Part shown: piece after piece, positions 27,634 through 37,190 of the stretch
Layout: each line of letters starts with the position of its first letter
Numbering within the stretch: the stretch's first letter is position 1
Assembly (NCBI RefSeq): GCF_007115105.1
Contig: NZ_SULJ01000009.1
Span: forward strand, 88,070-152,069
Source: Clostridium sp. HBUAS56010
GTDB taxonomy: Bacteria; Bacillota; Clostridia; Lachnospirales; Lachnospiraceae
Direction of reading: 5' to 3'
Length of the DNA: 64,000 nucleotides
Notes under the pieces: generated by a model
What the model was told of the DNA's origin: nothing
The model's database searches: none
What the model saw: only the letters and a program-made list of their open reading frames with translations
Program-made: the position numbers and the translations under genes

Positions 27634-28782
27634 TTACTTTAACTGGTCTTCCGTATAGTAACCGGAAGAAATCAGCAGGTCTTTATAATTCTCAGTGGTT
27701 ACTACTACCGGATCACACAAAAATGTGGGAATAATTCCAGTTCCATTGTCATAGGATTTGGAATCGTTAATTTCTGCTTCTCCTCCCTGAATGACGGAAT
27801 CTACCATCTTTACCACCTGTGATGCAAGGGTACGGGTGTCTTTAAATATGCTCATTGCCTGTTTTCCCTTTACAATGTTCTTTACATTTGCAATATCACA
27901 GTCCTGACCTACAATAATCGGATACGGACCTGTATAGGAAGCTGCAAGAGCATTGGTCACACCAAGAGCAACGGAATCATTGGAGCAAAGTACAGCGTCC
28001 AGTACGGTTCCATCGGAGTAGTTACCTGCAATAATTGTGTCCATACGGTTCTGGGCTTTTTCTGCATCCCATCTGGCAGTGGCAACCTGCTCGAAAGCGG
28101 TCTGACCTGATTGTACGGTCAGTTTTCCATTATCAATATATTTTTGAAGGACATCCATTGCCCCGCCAAAGAAAAAGTTACAGTTGTTATCTCCTGGATC
28201 ACCGCTGAAAAGTTCAATGTTTTTGGATTCCTTGGAGGTTTCAAGCCCCAAAGCTTCAACCAGATATTCCCCCTGTTTCTGTCCTACCTTATAATTATCA
28301 AAGGTTGCATAATAGGTAACCCCGTCAGAATTCATAATGAGGCGGTCATAAGCAATGACGGGAATTCCCAGAGATTTTGCCTGGTTTAACGGTTCGCCCA
28401 GTGAACTGCCATCAATAGAAGCCACTACGAGAAGCTGACAGCCATTGGAAATCATGTTCTCAATCTGGGATACCTGTGTCTGAACATCATTGCTGGCAAA
28501 CTGTAAATCCACCTTATATCCGGCTGCCTCCAATTCCGCTTTCATGTTGGTTCCGTCCTGATTCCATCTCTGAAGATCTTTTGTCGGCATGGCAACACCG
28601 ATTAAGGTTCCGTTTCCATTGCCTTCCTTTGATTCTGCCCCTTCTTTCTCCGGCTTTGAAGATTCCTGTGCGGACTGGGTTTTGCTGTTATCCGGGGTCG
28701 TTCCTGCTGTACTCTGACAACCGGTCAGTGCTCCTGCTGCCAGGGCAAATGCCATGGCTCCTGCTAACATCATTTTCTTCAT
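27634..28782 (-). CDS. chvE: Sugar-binding lipoprotein of the multiple-monosaccharide transporter
   Basis: 382 aa. A signal peptide with lipobox LTGC (Cys22) is followed by a Ser/Glu/Lys-rich linker and a periplasmic-binding-protein type I (Peripla_BP_4) domain with [25 protein letters not shown] and [10 protein letters not shown]. The sequence resembles ChvE/XylF proteins. It captures an aldose outside the membrane for GguA/GguB. It starts its own transcription unit, being separated from the upstream sensor operon by a terminator (28881-28902). Confidence 0.92.
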   Translation of the reverse strand: MKKMMLAGAMAFALAAGALTGCQSTAGTTPDNSKTQSAQESSKPEKEGAESKEGNGNGTLIGVAMPTKDLQRWNQDGTNMKAELEAAGYKVDLQFASNDVQTQVSQIENMISNGCQLLVVASIDGSSLGEPLNQAKSLGIPVIAYDRLIMNSDGVTYYATFDNYKVGQKQGEYLVEALGLETSKESKNIELFSGDPGDNNCNFFFGGAMDVLQKYIDNGKLTVQSGQTAFEQVATARWDAEKAQNRMDTIIAGNYSDGTVLDAVLCSNDSVALGVTNALAASYTGPYPIIVGQDCDIANVKNIVKGKQAMSIFKDTRTLASQVVKMVDSVIQGGEAEINDSKSYDNGTGIIPTFLCDPVVVTTENYKDLLISSGYYTEDQLK

Positions 28783-28803
28783 AACGTTCCTCCCTCAACA
28801 TTT

Positions 28804-28831
28804 ATTTGATACTAACATCTTACCATTTCAA
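28804..28831 (-). promoter_or_regulatory. Candidate promoter for chvE-gguA-gguB
   Basis: Minus strand TTGAAA (28826-28831), 16-base spacer and TCAAAT (28804-28809). The -10 is weak, which fits a promoter that needs an activator such as the YesN-type regulator encoded upstream. Confidence 0.35.
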
Positions 28832-28880
28832 GAACTGGATTTGCTTGTGAACCAATAGCACATATCCATCCACCTAAAAA

Positions 28881-28902
28881 AAGCCCTGAACAATCAGGAC
28901 TT
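28881..28902 (-). terminator. Terminator of the sugar-sensing operon
   Basis: A compact hairpin, AAGTCCTGA-TTGT-TCAGGGCTT on the minus strand, followed by a T run, directly after the lipoprotein gene ending at 28920. Confidence 0.88.
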
Positions 28903-28919
28903 TTCCAGTCAAAATAATG

Positions 28920-29966
28920 CTACTGCTGCTTTACATTCAGATACACGTCTTCTCTTGCGTGGAATCCCCCCTGTAAAATGACTTCTTCCATATTCTCCTT
29001 ATTCACTGCCACCGGCTTTAATTCCAGATAAGGCACATCATACGTTCCGTCTGAAATTGTCTTTGTCACGCCTTCAAGGGGTTCCCCTCTTCCTAACTTT
29101 ACCGCATACACTGCACCCAGTCTGGCTTCTTCCTCAATGGATTTAAAGGCAGTCATGTTCTGGGTTCCTTCGACGATTCTCTGACATGCCATCAGATCTC
29201 CGTCCTGCCCCACCAGGCACACTTTTCCCGCAACCCTTTCTTCTGATAAGGCGCGGAACACCTGGGTTGCCAGGTCATCGTTGCCGCACAGAATACCTTT
29301 TACATCCGGATATTTCTCCAATCCTTCCTTGACATAATCATAGGCATGTTCTGCAATCCAGCCTTCACAGTTTCTCTCATATACCACTTCCAGATTCTTA
29401 TCCTTTATGACTTCATCAAACCCTTTCCGGACCATTGCCACATTATGGTCTGTTTCGGGACCCTGAATTAAAAAAACTTTTCCGCCTTCCGGAATTTCCT
29501 TTACAAGACCTTCTGCCATCAGTTTTCCTACCTCCACGTTATCAAATGAGATATGAATATCACAGTTGGAATCCTGTATGAGACGGTCATAGGTTATTGT
29601 TTTAATGCCTGCATCTTTTGCTTTTCTCATGATTTCAGAAAGAGCTTCACAATCTCCTGCAACCACCACAATCACATCCATCTGTTTCTTTATGAAGTAC
29701 TGGATCTGGTCAATCTGCTCCTTTACATCGCCATTGGCATTTTGTACGTTGACTTCTGCCCCCATCTCTTTTGCTGCGGATACAAACACATCCCGGTCCC
29801 GGTTCCAGCGCTCAATCACAAAGGAATCAATGCTGAGTCCAATCTGTAACGGTTCCTCCCCTTTTTGCTGTGAAAGATCTGCCTCCGGTTTTGCTCCGAC
29901 CCTGCTGCACCCGGCAGTTAATGTACAGCAAAGCATGATCAGCGCCACTCTTTTCCACATGCTCAT
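28920..29966 (-). CDS. Second sugar-binding lipoprotein in the sensor operon
   Basis: 348 aa with a short signal peptide and lipobox LTAGC (Cys20), followed by a Peripla_BP_4-type sugar-binding fold (LSIDSFVIERWNRD, IKTITYDRLI, CGNDDLATQV). It is encoded 3 bases after the response regulator gene and before a terminator, so it belongs to the regulatory operon rather than the transporter. It may deliver ligand to the membrane-anchored sensor or serve the downstream ABC transporter under a different regulation. It is related to but distinct from the ChvE-like protein 138 bases downstream. Confidence 0.85.
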   Translation of the reverse strand: MSMWKRVALIMLCCTLTAGCSRVGAKPEADLSQQKGEEPLQIGLSIDSFVIERWNRDRDVFVSAAKEMGAEVNVQNANGDVKEQIDQIQYFIKKQMDVIVVVAGDCEALSEIMRKAKDAGIKTITYDRLIQDSNCDIHISFDNVEVGKLMAEGLVKEIPEGGKVFLIQGPETDHNVAMVRKGFDEVIKDKNLEVVYERNCEGWIAEHAYDYVKEGLEKYPDVKGILCGNDDLATQVFRALSEERVAGKVCLVGQDGDLMACQRIVEGTQNMTAFKSIEEEARLGAVYAVKLGRGEPLEGVTKTISDGTYDVPYLELKPVAVNKENMEEVILQGGFHAREDVYLNVKQQ

Positions 29967-29969
29967 CCC

Positions 29970-31556
29970 CTACCTCTCCCTGTATTCACTTGGTGTCATG
30001 CCTTCATACTTTTTAAATATCCGGCTGAAATAATTGGGATCGCTGTAGCCAGACATGACGCATACCTCCTTGATGCTGTATCTGGAATCCTCTAAAAGGC
30101 GTTTTGCATGGCTGATTCTGGCTTCTGTCACATATTCAATGAAGTTTTCTCCTACCTCCTGTTTAAACAGCTTACTGAAATAATAGGGGCTGATATCCAC
30201 CATTCTGGAGACTTCATCAAGGGAAATATCCTTTGCATAGTTTTCATCAATGTAAGCTTTTACTCTGGAAACCACATTCTCCGATTCCCGTTCCCGAAAG
30301 GTTGTAATTGCCTGGCAGATTTCCTTTGTCTTATTTAAAAACCAGCGCCTTAGATGTTCCTCGTCAGAAGATTCCTTAAGCTCCGCCATATAATTTTCCC
30401 GGTAACGGAATCCATAGCGCAGGCTTCCTCCCCGAAATGCACGCCGTTCCAGCCTCATAATAAGCTCTAACACCTTTACCTCAATATTGGAACGGACATT
30501 GCCGTCATGCAGCAGCATCCAGTCAAAAAAATCATTGGCACAGGACAATGCTCCTTCCCGGTCGCCTTTGGTTCCCTGCTCCAGATAGCGGTTCTCCAGA
30601 TCCAGGGGGTATTCTCCATCATAGTCTGCGATGGCCGGAATATCTGCAATATGTATGACGTGACTGTCGCTTTCCCGCAGGGATTTAATTGCCTCCATAT
30701 AAGAATCCCGGACCTGCCCCAGTGGTTTCACAAGCCCGATTCCTCCCCTGCATTTCATGTCAGCGCTGTGCTCCAGCTTGTGAATCATATTCCTGGTTCT
30801 TGTAATGATTTCCACCCGTTCTTCATATCCGGTTTTTTCCCGTTCCAAGGGTACAAATAACACCATCCGGTTTCCCATGACAGGACCGGCAACACAGTCA
30901 AAATAATCTTTTACAATCTCCCGGATCATGGAATAATATTTACTCACCCGGACTCCTACTCCAATGGCATTGGTCAGGGTTCCGTCTTCAATGCTGTCTC
31001 CAAATTCCAGAATAATCATAAATCCATAGGCACTTTGTATGTCCAGCATCTCCGCATATCCGCTCTTTGACGGATCAGAGTCTTCCTGAATGATTTTATA
31101 GATCAACCCGCTTTCAATCATGGGAATAACGATCTCCAGCTTTTCCCTTATTTTTAAATCGTCACTTAATTTTTTTCTGGCTTCCTCCACCTGGTGCATG
31201 GCTTTTACACAGGTTTCTAAAATCTTTTTCCTGTTTACCGGTTTCATGATGAATTCCATGACCCCCAGATTCACCGCTTCCTGGGCATAAGAAAATTTAT
31301 CAAAAGCTGTCATAATAATAAACACAATGGAGGAGTGAAACTTTCTCACCTCTTTGATCGCCTGAATCCCGTTTAATCCTGGCATCTGGATATCCACAAA
31401 GGCAATATCCGGGCGAAATGACTCTGCCTGTTCAATGACCGCTCTTCCTGTTTTGACACACACAATCTCACAGTCACTTCCAAAATTAGATTGTATGGTA
31501 TTCTTTATGGATTCCAGCATGATTCCTTCATCATCTGCAATTAATATCCGAAACAT
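29970..31556 (-). CDS. YesN-type response regulator (REC + AraC HTH)
   Basis: 528 aa. The N-terminal receiver domain has DD at 8-9, the phosphoacceptor D55 in FVDIQMPG, T83-like MTAFDKF and K-containing IMKPVN. A middle region (~130-420) has no recognised enzyme, and the C-terminal ~100 residues are an AraC-type double helix-turn-helix ending with the ISPYYFSKLFKQE and GYSDPNYFSRIFKK signatures. It is encoded without a gap after the kinase. It would activate sugar-uptake genes, most simply the adjacent chvE-gguA-gguB unit. Confidence 0.93.
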   Translation of the reverse strand: MFRILIADDEGIMLESIKNTIQSNFGSDCEIVCVKTGRAVIEQAESFRPDIAFVDIQMPGLNGIQAIKEVRKFHSSIVFIIMTAFDKFSYAQEAVNLGVMEFIMKPVNRKKILETCVKAMHQVEEARKKLSDDLKIREKLEIVIPMIESGLIYKIIQEDSDPSKSGYAEMLDIQSAYGFMIILEFGDSIEDGTLTNAIGVGVRVSKYYSMIREIVKDYFDCVAGPVMGNRMVLFVPLEREKTGYEERVEIITRTRNMIHKLEHSADMKCRGGIGLVKPLGQVRDSYMEAIKSLRESDSHVIHIADIPAIADYDGEYPLDLENRYLEQGTKGDREGALSCANDFFDWMLLHDGNVRSNIEVKVLELIMRLERRAFRGGSLRYGFRYRENYMAELKESSDEEHLRRWFLNKTKEICQAITTFRERESENVVSRVKAYIDENYAKDISLDEVSRMVDISPYYFSKLFKQEVGENFIEYVTEARISHAKRLLEDSRYSIKEVCVMSGYSDPNYFSRIFKKYEGMTPSEYRER

Positions 31557-33044
31557 CTAAATCCCCCCTCTTTTTGGAATCCTCAATACAACCGTTGTTC
31601 CCTTCCCCTCTCCTTCACTGAAAATATGAAATATATCTTCCTTTCCGTAATAAAGCTTCAAACGTGATATCACATTGGAAAGACCAATGCCTGTAGATTC
31701 CGTACTTTCTGCAGTCTGTTTTCCGGCACAGACCTGCAAAAGAGTTTCCTCATTCATTCCCTTTCCATTGTCTGCGATGCAGACTTCAACCTCCTGCTCC
31801 CGGTCTTTTACCGACAGACGGATCATGCCGGGCCAGTCAATATCCCGGATTCCATGGGTAACCGCATTTTCTACCAGAGGCTGTAAGATCATGCTTGGAA
31901 TGGCATAATTAAGGCTTTCCTCTGCAATGTCTGACTGGTAGTGAATGTCACCTGCAAACCGGACGTTTAATATGTAGATGTAATTCTCAACGGTCTCCAG
32001 TTCCTCCAAAATCGTGGCATCCTGCGAACCCTTTTTTACATTATAGCGGAAAAAGTCTGCCATCTTTTCCATGAATACAGAGGTTTTCTCCGCATCCTCC
32101 ATCATGGCAAGCTGAACTCCTGCATTTAAGGAGTTAAAGAGAAAATGGGGGTTAATCTGAGACTGGAGGTATTGAAGTTTTGCTTCTTTTAAATGGCTTT
32201 CCATCAAAAACTCCCGTTCTTTCATCTCCCGCTCTATTTCTGCACTCTCTTTAATCCGTTTCACATACCGTTCCAGACTTTCCACCATCTGATTGAAAGT
32301 ATCGGTTACGATTCCAAGTTCATCTCTTGCTTTTACCGGAGGTACTTTCACATGGAAATTCCCCTGTCCCACCAGTTTTGCCGTCTGCGCCAGATTAATT
32401 AAAGGAGTGACCATGTCCTTTGTCATCATCATCATGACCGTAATACTGATGATCATGACCACCATAAGAATGATGGAGCTGATGACTTCCAGATATTTCA
32501 GTGCCGCCTGTAACGTCTGGTAGCTGGCAGAATTATTCTTAAACTGCAGAATATTTAAGGTGGAGACATCGTTGTTGATAAACTGGTACAGCTTTAACGC
32601 GGATTCATAGGAACTTTTGTATTTCTCTACGTTCTGTCCCCGTTTTGCCTGTACCGCCTCATCGGTGACAGTTAAGTAACTTTCTGACATATGACGGATA
32701 TTCTTCTCTAAAATATGAATCTGATTATCCGTAATCTCCATAGACAGTCCTTCCAACAGGTGTCTGTAATCCTGCTCCGCCCGGTAATAATCCATTAAAG
32801 ACTGGGAATCTTTTACCTGCAGATATTTGAACATATTATTCTGTACATCGGATAGCCCGTTGATCAGCTCGTTTAGATTTACGTTGCTCATGTATACCGA
32901 ATTCATTCGCTCCACCATCTGGTTGATCTGGGCATAGATAAACAGATTGCTGGCAAAAAGGGCAATGGCTATCACTGCAATCTCCCAAAAAAGCTTCTTT
33001 GTAATCGGTAAGTTTTCCCATATATGTTTCCAGTTATTTATCAT
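31557..33044 (-). CDS. YesM/LytS-type sensor histidine kinase
   Basis: 495 aa from ATG 33044, with GGAG 7 bases upstream and overlapping the previous gene's stop (a longer in-frame start at 33137 would run deep into that gene). Membrane helix 1 is at ~17-38, a helical extracytoplasmic domain spans ~40-195, and helix 2 at ~195-217 is followed by HAMP. The His_kinase domain has QINPHFLFNSLNAG (phosphoacceptor His), and HATPase_c has PLVENAVTHGI, DNGKGM and GIGLSN. The preceding gene encodes a membrane-anchored sugar-binding protein, so sensing probably depends on that partner, as in XylFII-LytS of Clostridium beijerinckii. Confidence 0.93.
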   Translation of the reverse strand: MINNWKHIWENLPITKKLFWEIAVIAIALFASNLFIYAQINQMVERMNSVYMSNVNLNELINGLSDVQNNMFKYLQVKDSQSLMDYYRAEQDYRHLLEGLSMEITDNQIHILEKNIRHMSESYLTVTDEAVQAKRGQNVEKYKSSYESALKLYQFINNDVSTLNILQFKNNSASYQTLQAALKYLEVISSIILMVVMIISITVMMMMTKDMVTPLINLAQTAKLVGQGNFHVKVPPVKARDELGIVTDTFNQMVESLERYVKRIKESAEIEREMKEREFLMESHLKEAKLQYLQSQINPHFLFNSLNAGVQLAMMEDAEKTSVFMEKMADFFRYNVKKGSQDATILEELETVENYIYILNVRFAGDIHYQSDIAEESLNYAIPSMILQPLVENAVTHGIRDIDWPGMIRLSVKDREQEVEVCIADNGKGMNEETLLQVCAGKQTAESTESTGIGLSNVISRLKLYYGKEDIFHIFSEGEGKGTTVVLRIPKRGGI

Positions 33045-34074
33045 CGCTGCTCCACTGATTGTTGACAAAGGAAAGGGCATTTTCCCTTGTAAGAAATTGC
33101 AGGTCCACACTGTAAAAAGAATTGGTTCTTCCGCCATTCATGGTCTCAGTCAGTGCCTGAATGCTGTATCTGCCCATCTGTCTGGTGTCGATGTAGAGTG
33201 TCATTGCCATGGTTCCCTTTATCACAGCGTCAAGAGCTGCCTTTGACTTGTAATAGCCGATGACCTGGGTTTTCCCTACACAGTTATAGTCAATGACCGC
33301 CTGATACACTGCCTCTGTATCCACCTCGTCCATGCAGACGATAATGTCAGGGGGACCAAGGGCATCCTGAAATACACTGCGCACCATCTCTTCTGGCTCA
33401 AAGGCACGGCCAGAGGCAATCCGGATCTCCTCCACTTTGACGTTCGGGGCAGTTTCCTTTGTTGTCACAATCCGGTTATTGATCTGGTTAAAGATCTGGG
33501 ACTGGCTGCTGTCAACAGAATTATCATGAAGAAACATGAGAACTCTGGCTTTTTCAGACCCTTTAGGGAGAATCTTAAGGATCTGGTTTCCATATTCCTG
33601 CCCTAGCTGATAGAAATTAACCCCTACATAGCTTACTCTGCTGGAGGCGGGGGCATCGTTTAAGAGTGTGACCACCGGAATCTTTTGTTTTGCCGCCTGG
33701 TTAATGCGGTCTTCCAATTCCTCTTCTCCCGTAAACTGCAATAGAATGCCATCTGCTTTCGCCGCAATTGTCATATCCATTAAATCCACCATGGAATATG
33801 AGGAGGACTGTTTTTTGCCTTTCAGCTCCACATATGCGTCATGAAGGGCAGCTTCCTCCCTGACACTTTTATAAACATCATTCCAGAACTGGGAATCCAG
33901 ATCATCAATGATCATCACATAATGGTAGCGGTATACCCGGCTTTTCTCTTCCTGCCCCAGACCAGTCTTTTTTAATGCGAATCCATAAAAGGACGAAGTC
34001 AGAAGTGTAAGAAACACAATTCCAAACAATCCGGTAAAGACCAGCAGCAGCAGGCTCCGGTTCCGATTATCCAT
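33034..34074 (-). CDS. Membrane-anchored sugar-binding sensor protein (XylFII-like)
   Basis: 346 aa. One N-terminal membrane helix (~7-28) without a lipobox is followed by a Peripla_BP_4-like fold (YVMIIDDLDSQFWND, DGILLQFTGEE, IPVVTLLND, CMDEVDTEAVYQ). It overlaps the kinase gene by 11 bases. In the XylFII-LytS-YesN system a similar anchored binding protein presents the ligand to the kinase. That mechanism is inferred from family and gene order; the ligand is unknown. Confidence 0.87.
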   Translation of the reverse strand: MDNRNRSLLLLVFTGLFGIVFLTLLTSSFYGFALKKTGLGQEEKSRVYRYHYVMIIDDLDSQFWNDVYKSVREEAALHDAYVELKGKKQSSSYSMVDLMDMTIAAKADGILLQFTGEEELEDRINQAAKQKIPVVTLLNDAPASSRVSYVGVNFYQLGQEYGNQILKILPKGSEKARVLMFLHDNSVDSSQSQIFNQINNRIVTTKETAPNVKVEEIRIASGRAFEPEEMVRSVFQDALGPPDIIVCMDEVDTEAVYQAVIDYNCVGKTQVIGYYKSKAALDAVIKGTMAMTLYIDTRQMGRYSIQALTETMNGGRTNSFYSVDLQFLTRENALSFVNNQWSSDDK

Positions 34075-34105
34075 GACGCTCCTCCTGTTCTTTGTAATAA
34101 TCTTA

Positions 34106-34111
34106 TTATAC
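34106..34111 (-). promoter_or_regulatory. Candidate -10 element for the sensor operon
   Basis: TATAAT on the minus strand, about 32 bases upstream of the sensor gene. No convincing -35 hexamer was seen, so this is weak evidence. Confidence 0.35.
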
Positions 34112-34199
34112 TAAATCGGGAAATAAAACAGAAGCAGGAGAATCTTGCCCTGGTATAGCACTTTTTTGCCATCTTTCTCCTGTTCTGCCTGGAACAAAA

Positions 34200-34239
34200 A
34201 ACAGTCCGGCTTTCTTTACTGCTCCTTAGCCGGACTGTT
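34200..34239 (-). terminator. Terminator of the flippase/GacIJL-like operon
   Basis: Eleven-base-pair hairpin arms ACAGTCCGGCT and AGCCGGACTGT, followed on the minus strand by TTTTTTGTT. It overlaps the last codons region of the GT2 gene ending at 34241. Confidence 0.88.
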
Positions 34240-34240
34240 G

Positions 34241-35197
34241 TTACTGCTTTTTCCAATATGCCAGATTCATGGTACATGCCTTTATGAGCCAGAAAGGAAG
34301 ATGCTTATAACGTTTTCCCATCAGGTATCCCATGTATTTAAATCCACTTTTTATAATGACACCTGGAATGAGCCAGGGCTTTCTCTGACTGATCAGCCAG
34401 GTGCAGGTCCTCTTTACCAGCCGGATTCCTTCTTTTTCGGAACGAATTCCACCAAATACTTCCGGGTGATCCGTCTGGGAAACTGCCAGATCAAAATTCC
34501 GGTGAAACTGGGTCAGACAGCCGTAATTGTGGGAGTGGTATACCTTTGCTTCTGCCACATATGCCACTGCCTGGTCTTTATATCTGATGGCATTGCCGGC
34601 ATAAATCATATCTTCATTAAAGATGGTATGGTTTGTAAATCCACCGGAGGCAGCAAATGCACTGCGGTCATAGGCACAGCAGACATTGGAGGCAAAGAAT
34701 GTCTTAATCCCCAGTTCTGGTAAGTCTGCCTTTGTCTTGACCCGGCTTTTCTCCGGATAGTTAAAGGAACGGGTGTACTGCTCTGTCAGGGCACAGTCCG
34801 GATTGGGAAGCTGTCTGGCGTATGCCGCCACTACCGGTTCCTGATTGTTTCCGGTCTGATCAAGCCCTTTTACCAGCTCTTCAATTAAATTCTTATGGGC
34901 AGGAACCGCATCATCCGTCATAAATACCATCACATCAGATTCTGAATATCCGGCTCCCTGATTCCTGGTTCCTCCATGGTCAAATTCTTCTTTTGTCACA
35001 TGATGAACCTCTAAATTGGGAATAAGGGCATATTCTTCATCCTTCCAGTAGGACTTGCCGGTGTTCATAATAATTATTTTCTCAATGGGATAAGACTGTT
35101 CCCCCAGCCGTTTTAACAGGTGCTTTAAGGTTTTATCCGGCTTATAAACCGGGATAATGATGTCCACGGTCTTTGCCGTTGGTTGTTTTTCTTCCAT
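34241..35197 (-). CDS. GT2 glycosyltransferase, rhamnosyltransferase-like
   Basis: 318-residue GT2 enzyme with DIIIPVYKPDKTL, HGGTRNQGA and FMTDDAVPA (DxD-like metal site). HGGTRN is characteristic of bacterial rhamnosyltransferases such as those building rhamnan backbones. A C-terminal ~60-residue segment is basic and membrane-associating. It is the last gene of the minus-strand operon containing flippase and GacI/J/L-like genes. Because dTDP-rhamnose genes (rfbC) lie nearby, rhamnose is the best donor guess, but unproven. Confidence 0.85.
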   Translation of the reverse strand: MEEKQPTAKTVDIIIPVYKPDKTLKHLLKRLGEQSYPIEKIIIMNTGKSYWKDEEYALIPNLEVHHVTKEEFDHGGTRNQGAGYSESDVMVFMTDDAVPAHKNLIEELVKGLDQTGNNQEPVVAAYARQLPNPDCALTEQYTRSFNYPEKSRVKTKADLPELGIKTFFASNVCCAYDRSAFAASGGFTNHTIFNEDMIYAGNAIRYKDQAVAYVAEAKVYHSHNYGCLTQFHRNFDLAVSQTDHPEVFGGIRSEKEGIRLVKRTCTWLISQRKPWLIPGVIIKSGFKYMGYLMGKRYKHLPFWLIKACTMNLAYWKKQ

Positions 35198-35215
35198 CTC
35201 TTTTCTACCTTTCTA

Positions 35216-36820
35216 TCACTGACGCAGACATGCGGTGGAACAGATGCGTATCAGAGCATAAATGCTTACAAAACATTCTAAGAACCATGCACTTCTTCTT
35301 AAGTCCTTTTTTATAACCAGACTTCCTCCGAAAACAGCCAGAAGCACAAGAGGAATTAACGGGATAAAATACCGTCCCTGTACCCCTGTAATATAGGTCA
35401 GATTCCTTGGAGTCCAGCCAAGAAGCATGGAAGCAAGGATCAGACAGGCGCTTAACAATACCAGAAAAAGCATAAACCATTTCTGCCAGGTTTTAAAAGG
35501 AAGTTCTTCCCCTTCTCTTTTTACTGCACTGACCAAAAGCGAGAAGCATAAGAGAATCAGACAAAACGGCGGCACCGTTAAATTAGGGTCCAGATTGCCT
35601 AAAAATCCCCCCAGCATGGTAATCAGATAATAATCAAGCTGAGTAACAAACGTCTCATAATAAACCATGATAATATCATAAGGCTTATGATATACATCGG
35701 AAATGGTATACCCTGCTGCTTCACTCCAGCCCACATAGTTTTCCGTCTGTGTCGCCCAGACCGTAAGAACCAGGCGGTTGACTAAGAACACTGCCAGAAG
35801 TACTGCCGCAATCACACTGATGAAAGAAATCCAGTACTGCTTTTTTGACTGAAACTTAGCAGAAGGTATAAACAGGCAGATTCCAGCCAGAGGAAGGTAC
35901 ACGATCTTTCCAGGCTCTAAGAGGATCAGCAGCAGCCCAAGCACAACCGTGTCTTTTATGGTTATCTGCTCTTTTTCATAAGCAAGATAAAAGCACCAGG
36001 CAAAAAACATCATGGACAAGCCGATAAATACCGTATCATAGGAATAGGAAGCCGCCAGATGAAGGGTCATGGGAAGACAGGATACGGCTGCAATCATTTC
36101 TTTTTTAAAAGGCATTACCTTAACTGCAAAAAAGGTCATGGCGGCAAATGTGAAAAGATTAAACAGACGTCCAAGCATGACCAGAGGAATATAGCCCAGA
36201 TGGAGCAGCCTTGCAAGCACAATGCCTGCTGCCTGCGGAATATAAACCACCGGAGAAGTGTTGACGGGAGTCTCGCTGCGCACCGTAACGCCCTGACTGG
36301 TATCCTTTGATAATAGCTGGGTAAGCACCATCTGATAGGTCCCTTGTCCTACTTCTGCCGAAAGTCCCGGCACATCATCTCCTTCCCTGACCAGCACATT
36401 GGCTCCCCGACTGATCCGTTCTTTCTCCTCTTTAGTGGCATGGAGCAGGAAATCATCTCCTGCAACTGCCTGCTTTCCCATAATCTGACTGGAAAGCCGG
36501 TAAGCACTCACAAAATGAGCCGCTTCATCAGGAGCAGAAAACGGGGGGAAAACCATCATATAGAACAATCCCAGAATAACAACGGTAACCGGAACCATAT
36601 AGGCAGAAAGTTTTTTCTTTATCCACAAAACTCCGCCCAAAAAGAAGAGAAATCCACAGCCAGCCATAATAAGCCACCAGTAAAACCGCCGAACCGGCTC
36701 AAATGCCGGAGATGGAATGCCTATAATGGTCTTTTTATAAGGCAGCAGAAAGAGAAAAGCGAGAAGCAGGATGCTTCCCGCTGTAAGCGCCAGTCCTTTT
36801 TTATTTCTGATGAGATTCAC
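35216..36820 (-). CDS. DUF2142 polytopic membrane protein, GacL-like GT-C candidate
   Basis: 534 aa from GTG 36820, which has AGGAGGAG 7 bases upstream; an in-frame ATG at 36865 lies inside the preceding gene without a site. About 12 membrane helices are seen. The loop FPPFSAPDEAAHF (PDE at ~97-99) is the DUF2142 landmark and resembles the acidic motif of GT-C transferases. It follows a DUF2304 protein (20-base overlap) and a polyprenyl-phosphate GT2, the same trio as GacJ-GacI-GacL of streptococcal group A carbohydrate. It would transfer a sugar from undecaprenyl phosphate onto the glycan outside the membrane. Confidence 0.8.
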   Translation of the reverse strand: MNLIRNKKGLALTAGSILLLAFLFLLPYKKTIIGIPSPAFEPVRRFYWWLIMAGCGFLFFLGGVLWIKKKLSAYMVPVTVVILGLFYMMVFPPFSAPDEAAHFVSAYRLSSQIMGKQAVAGDDFLLHATKEEKERISRGANVLVREGDDVPGLSAEVGQGTYQMVLTQLLSKDTSQGVTVRSETPVNTSPVVYIPQAAGIVLARLLHLGYIPLVMLGRLFNLFTFAAMTFFAVKVMPFKKEMIAAVSCLPMTLHLAASYSYDTVFIGLSMMFFAWCFYLAYEKEQITIKDTVVLGLLLILLEPGKIVYLPLAGICLFIPSAKFQSKKQYWISFISVIAAVLLAVFLVNRLVLTVWATQTENYVGWSEAAGYTISDVYHKPYDIIMVYYETFVTQLDYYLITMLGGFLGNLDPNLTVPPFCLILLCFSLLVSAVKREGEELPFKTWQKWFMLFLVLLSACLILASMLLGWTPRNLTYITGVQGRYFIPLIPLVLLAVFGGSLVIKKDLRRSAWFLECFVSIYALIRICSTACLRQ

Positions 36821-37172
36821 GTTTTTTCTCCTCCTTTTCCTGATCTTCTTCCCGGTCCAGTGCAACCGTCTGAATCAGTTCCGTTACCCGTCTCTCCAAC
36901 TGGGATATCTTCACGGACTGAAAAAACACTTTTACCAGAAGAATGAAAATCATAAAAGCAAAGATAAAATTGGCAGTGGAATACGTTCCTACCATCCGTG
37001 ATACAAAATCTGCCAGTCTGGGAAATAAGCTGAATCCCACCAGAAGAAAAGCAAACATCACCCAGAAGATGGAGTCCTCAATCTTCATCTTGGCGTGGCG
37101 GATCTTTCTAAGCACATAGCAGGTAAGCAGAATGGACACGCATATAAGCACCGCCCTCAGTACAACAGTCAT
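36801..37172 (-). CDS. DUF2304 small membrane protein (GacJ-like)
   Basis: 123 aa with three hydrophobic helices (about 3-20, 34-52 and 66-88) and a highly charged C-terminal tail (REEDQEKEEKKRES). It fits the DUF2304 family. GacJ, the streptococcal counterpart, binds and stimulates the GacI undecaprenyl-phosphate sugar synthase. It is located 18 bases after the GT2 gene and overlaps the DUF2142 gene by 20 bases, supporting a complex of the three. Confidence 0.85.
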   Translation of the reverse strand: MTVVLRAVLICVSILLTCYVLRKIRHAKMKIEDSIFWVMFAFLLVGFSLFPRLADFVSRMVGTYSTANFIFAFMIFILLVKVFFQSVKISQLERRVTELIQTVALDREEDQEKEEKKRESHQK

Positions 37173-37190
37173 CTGATTTTCTCCCTTCTT

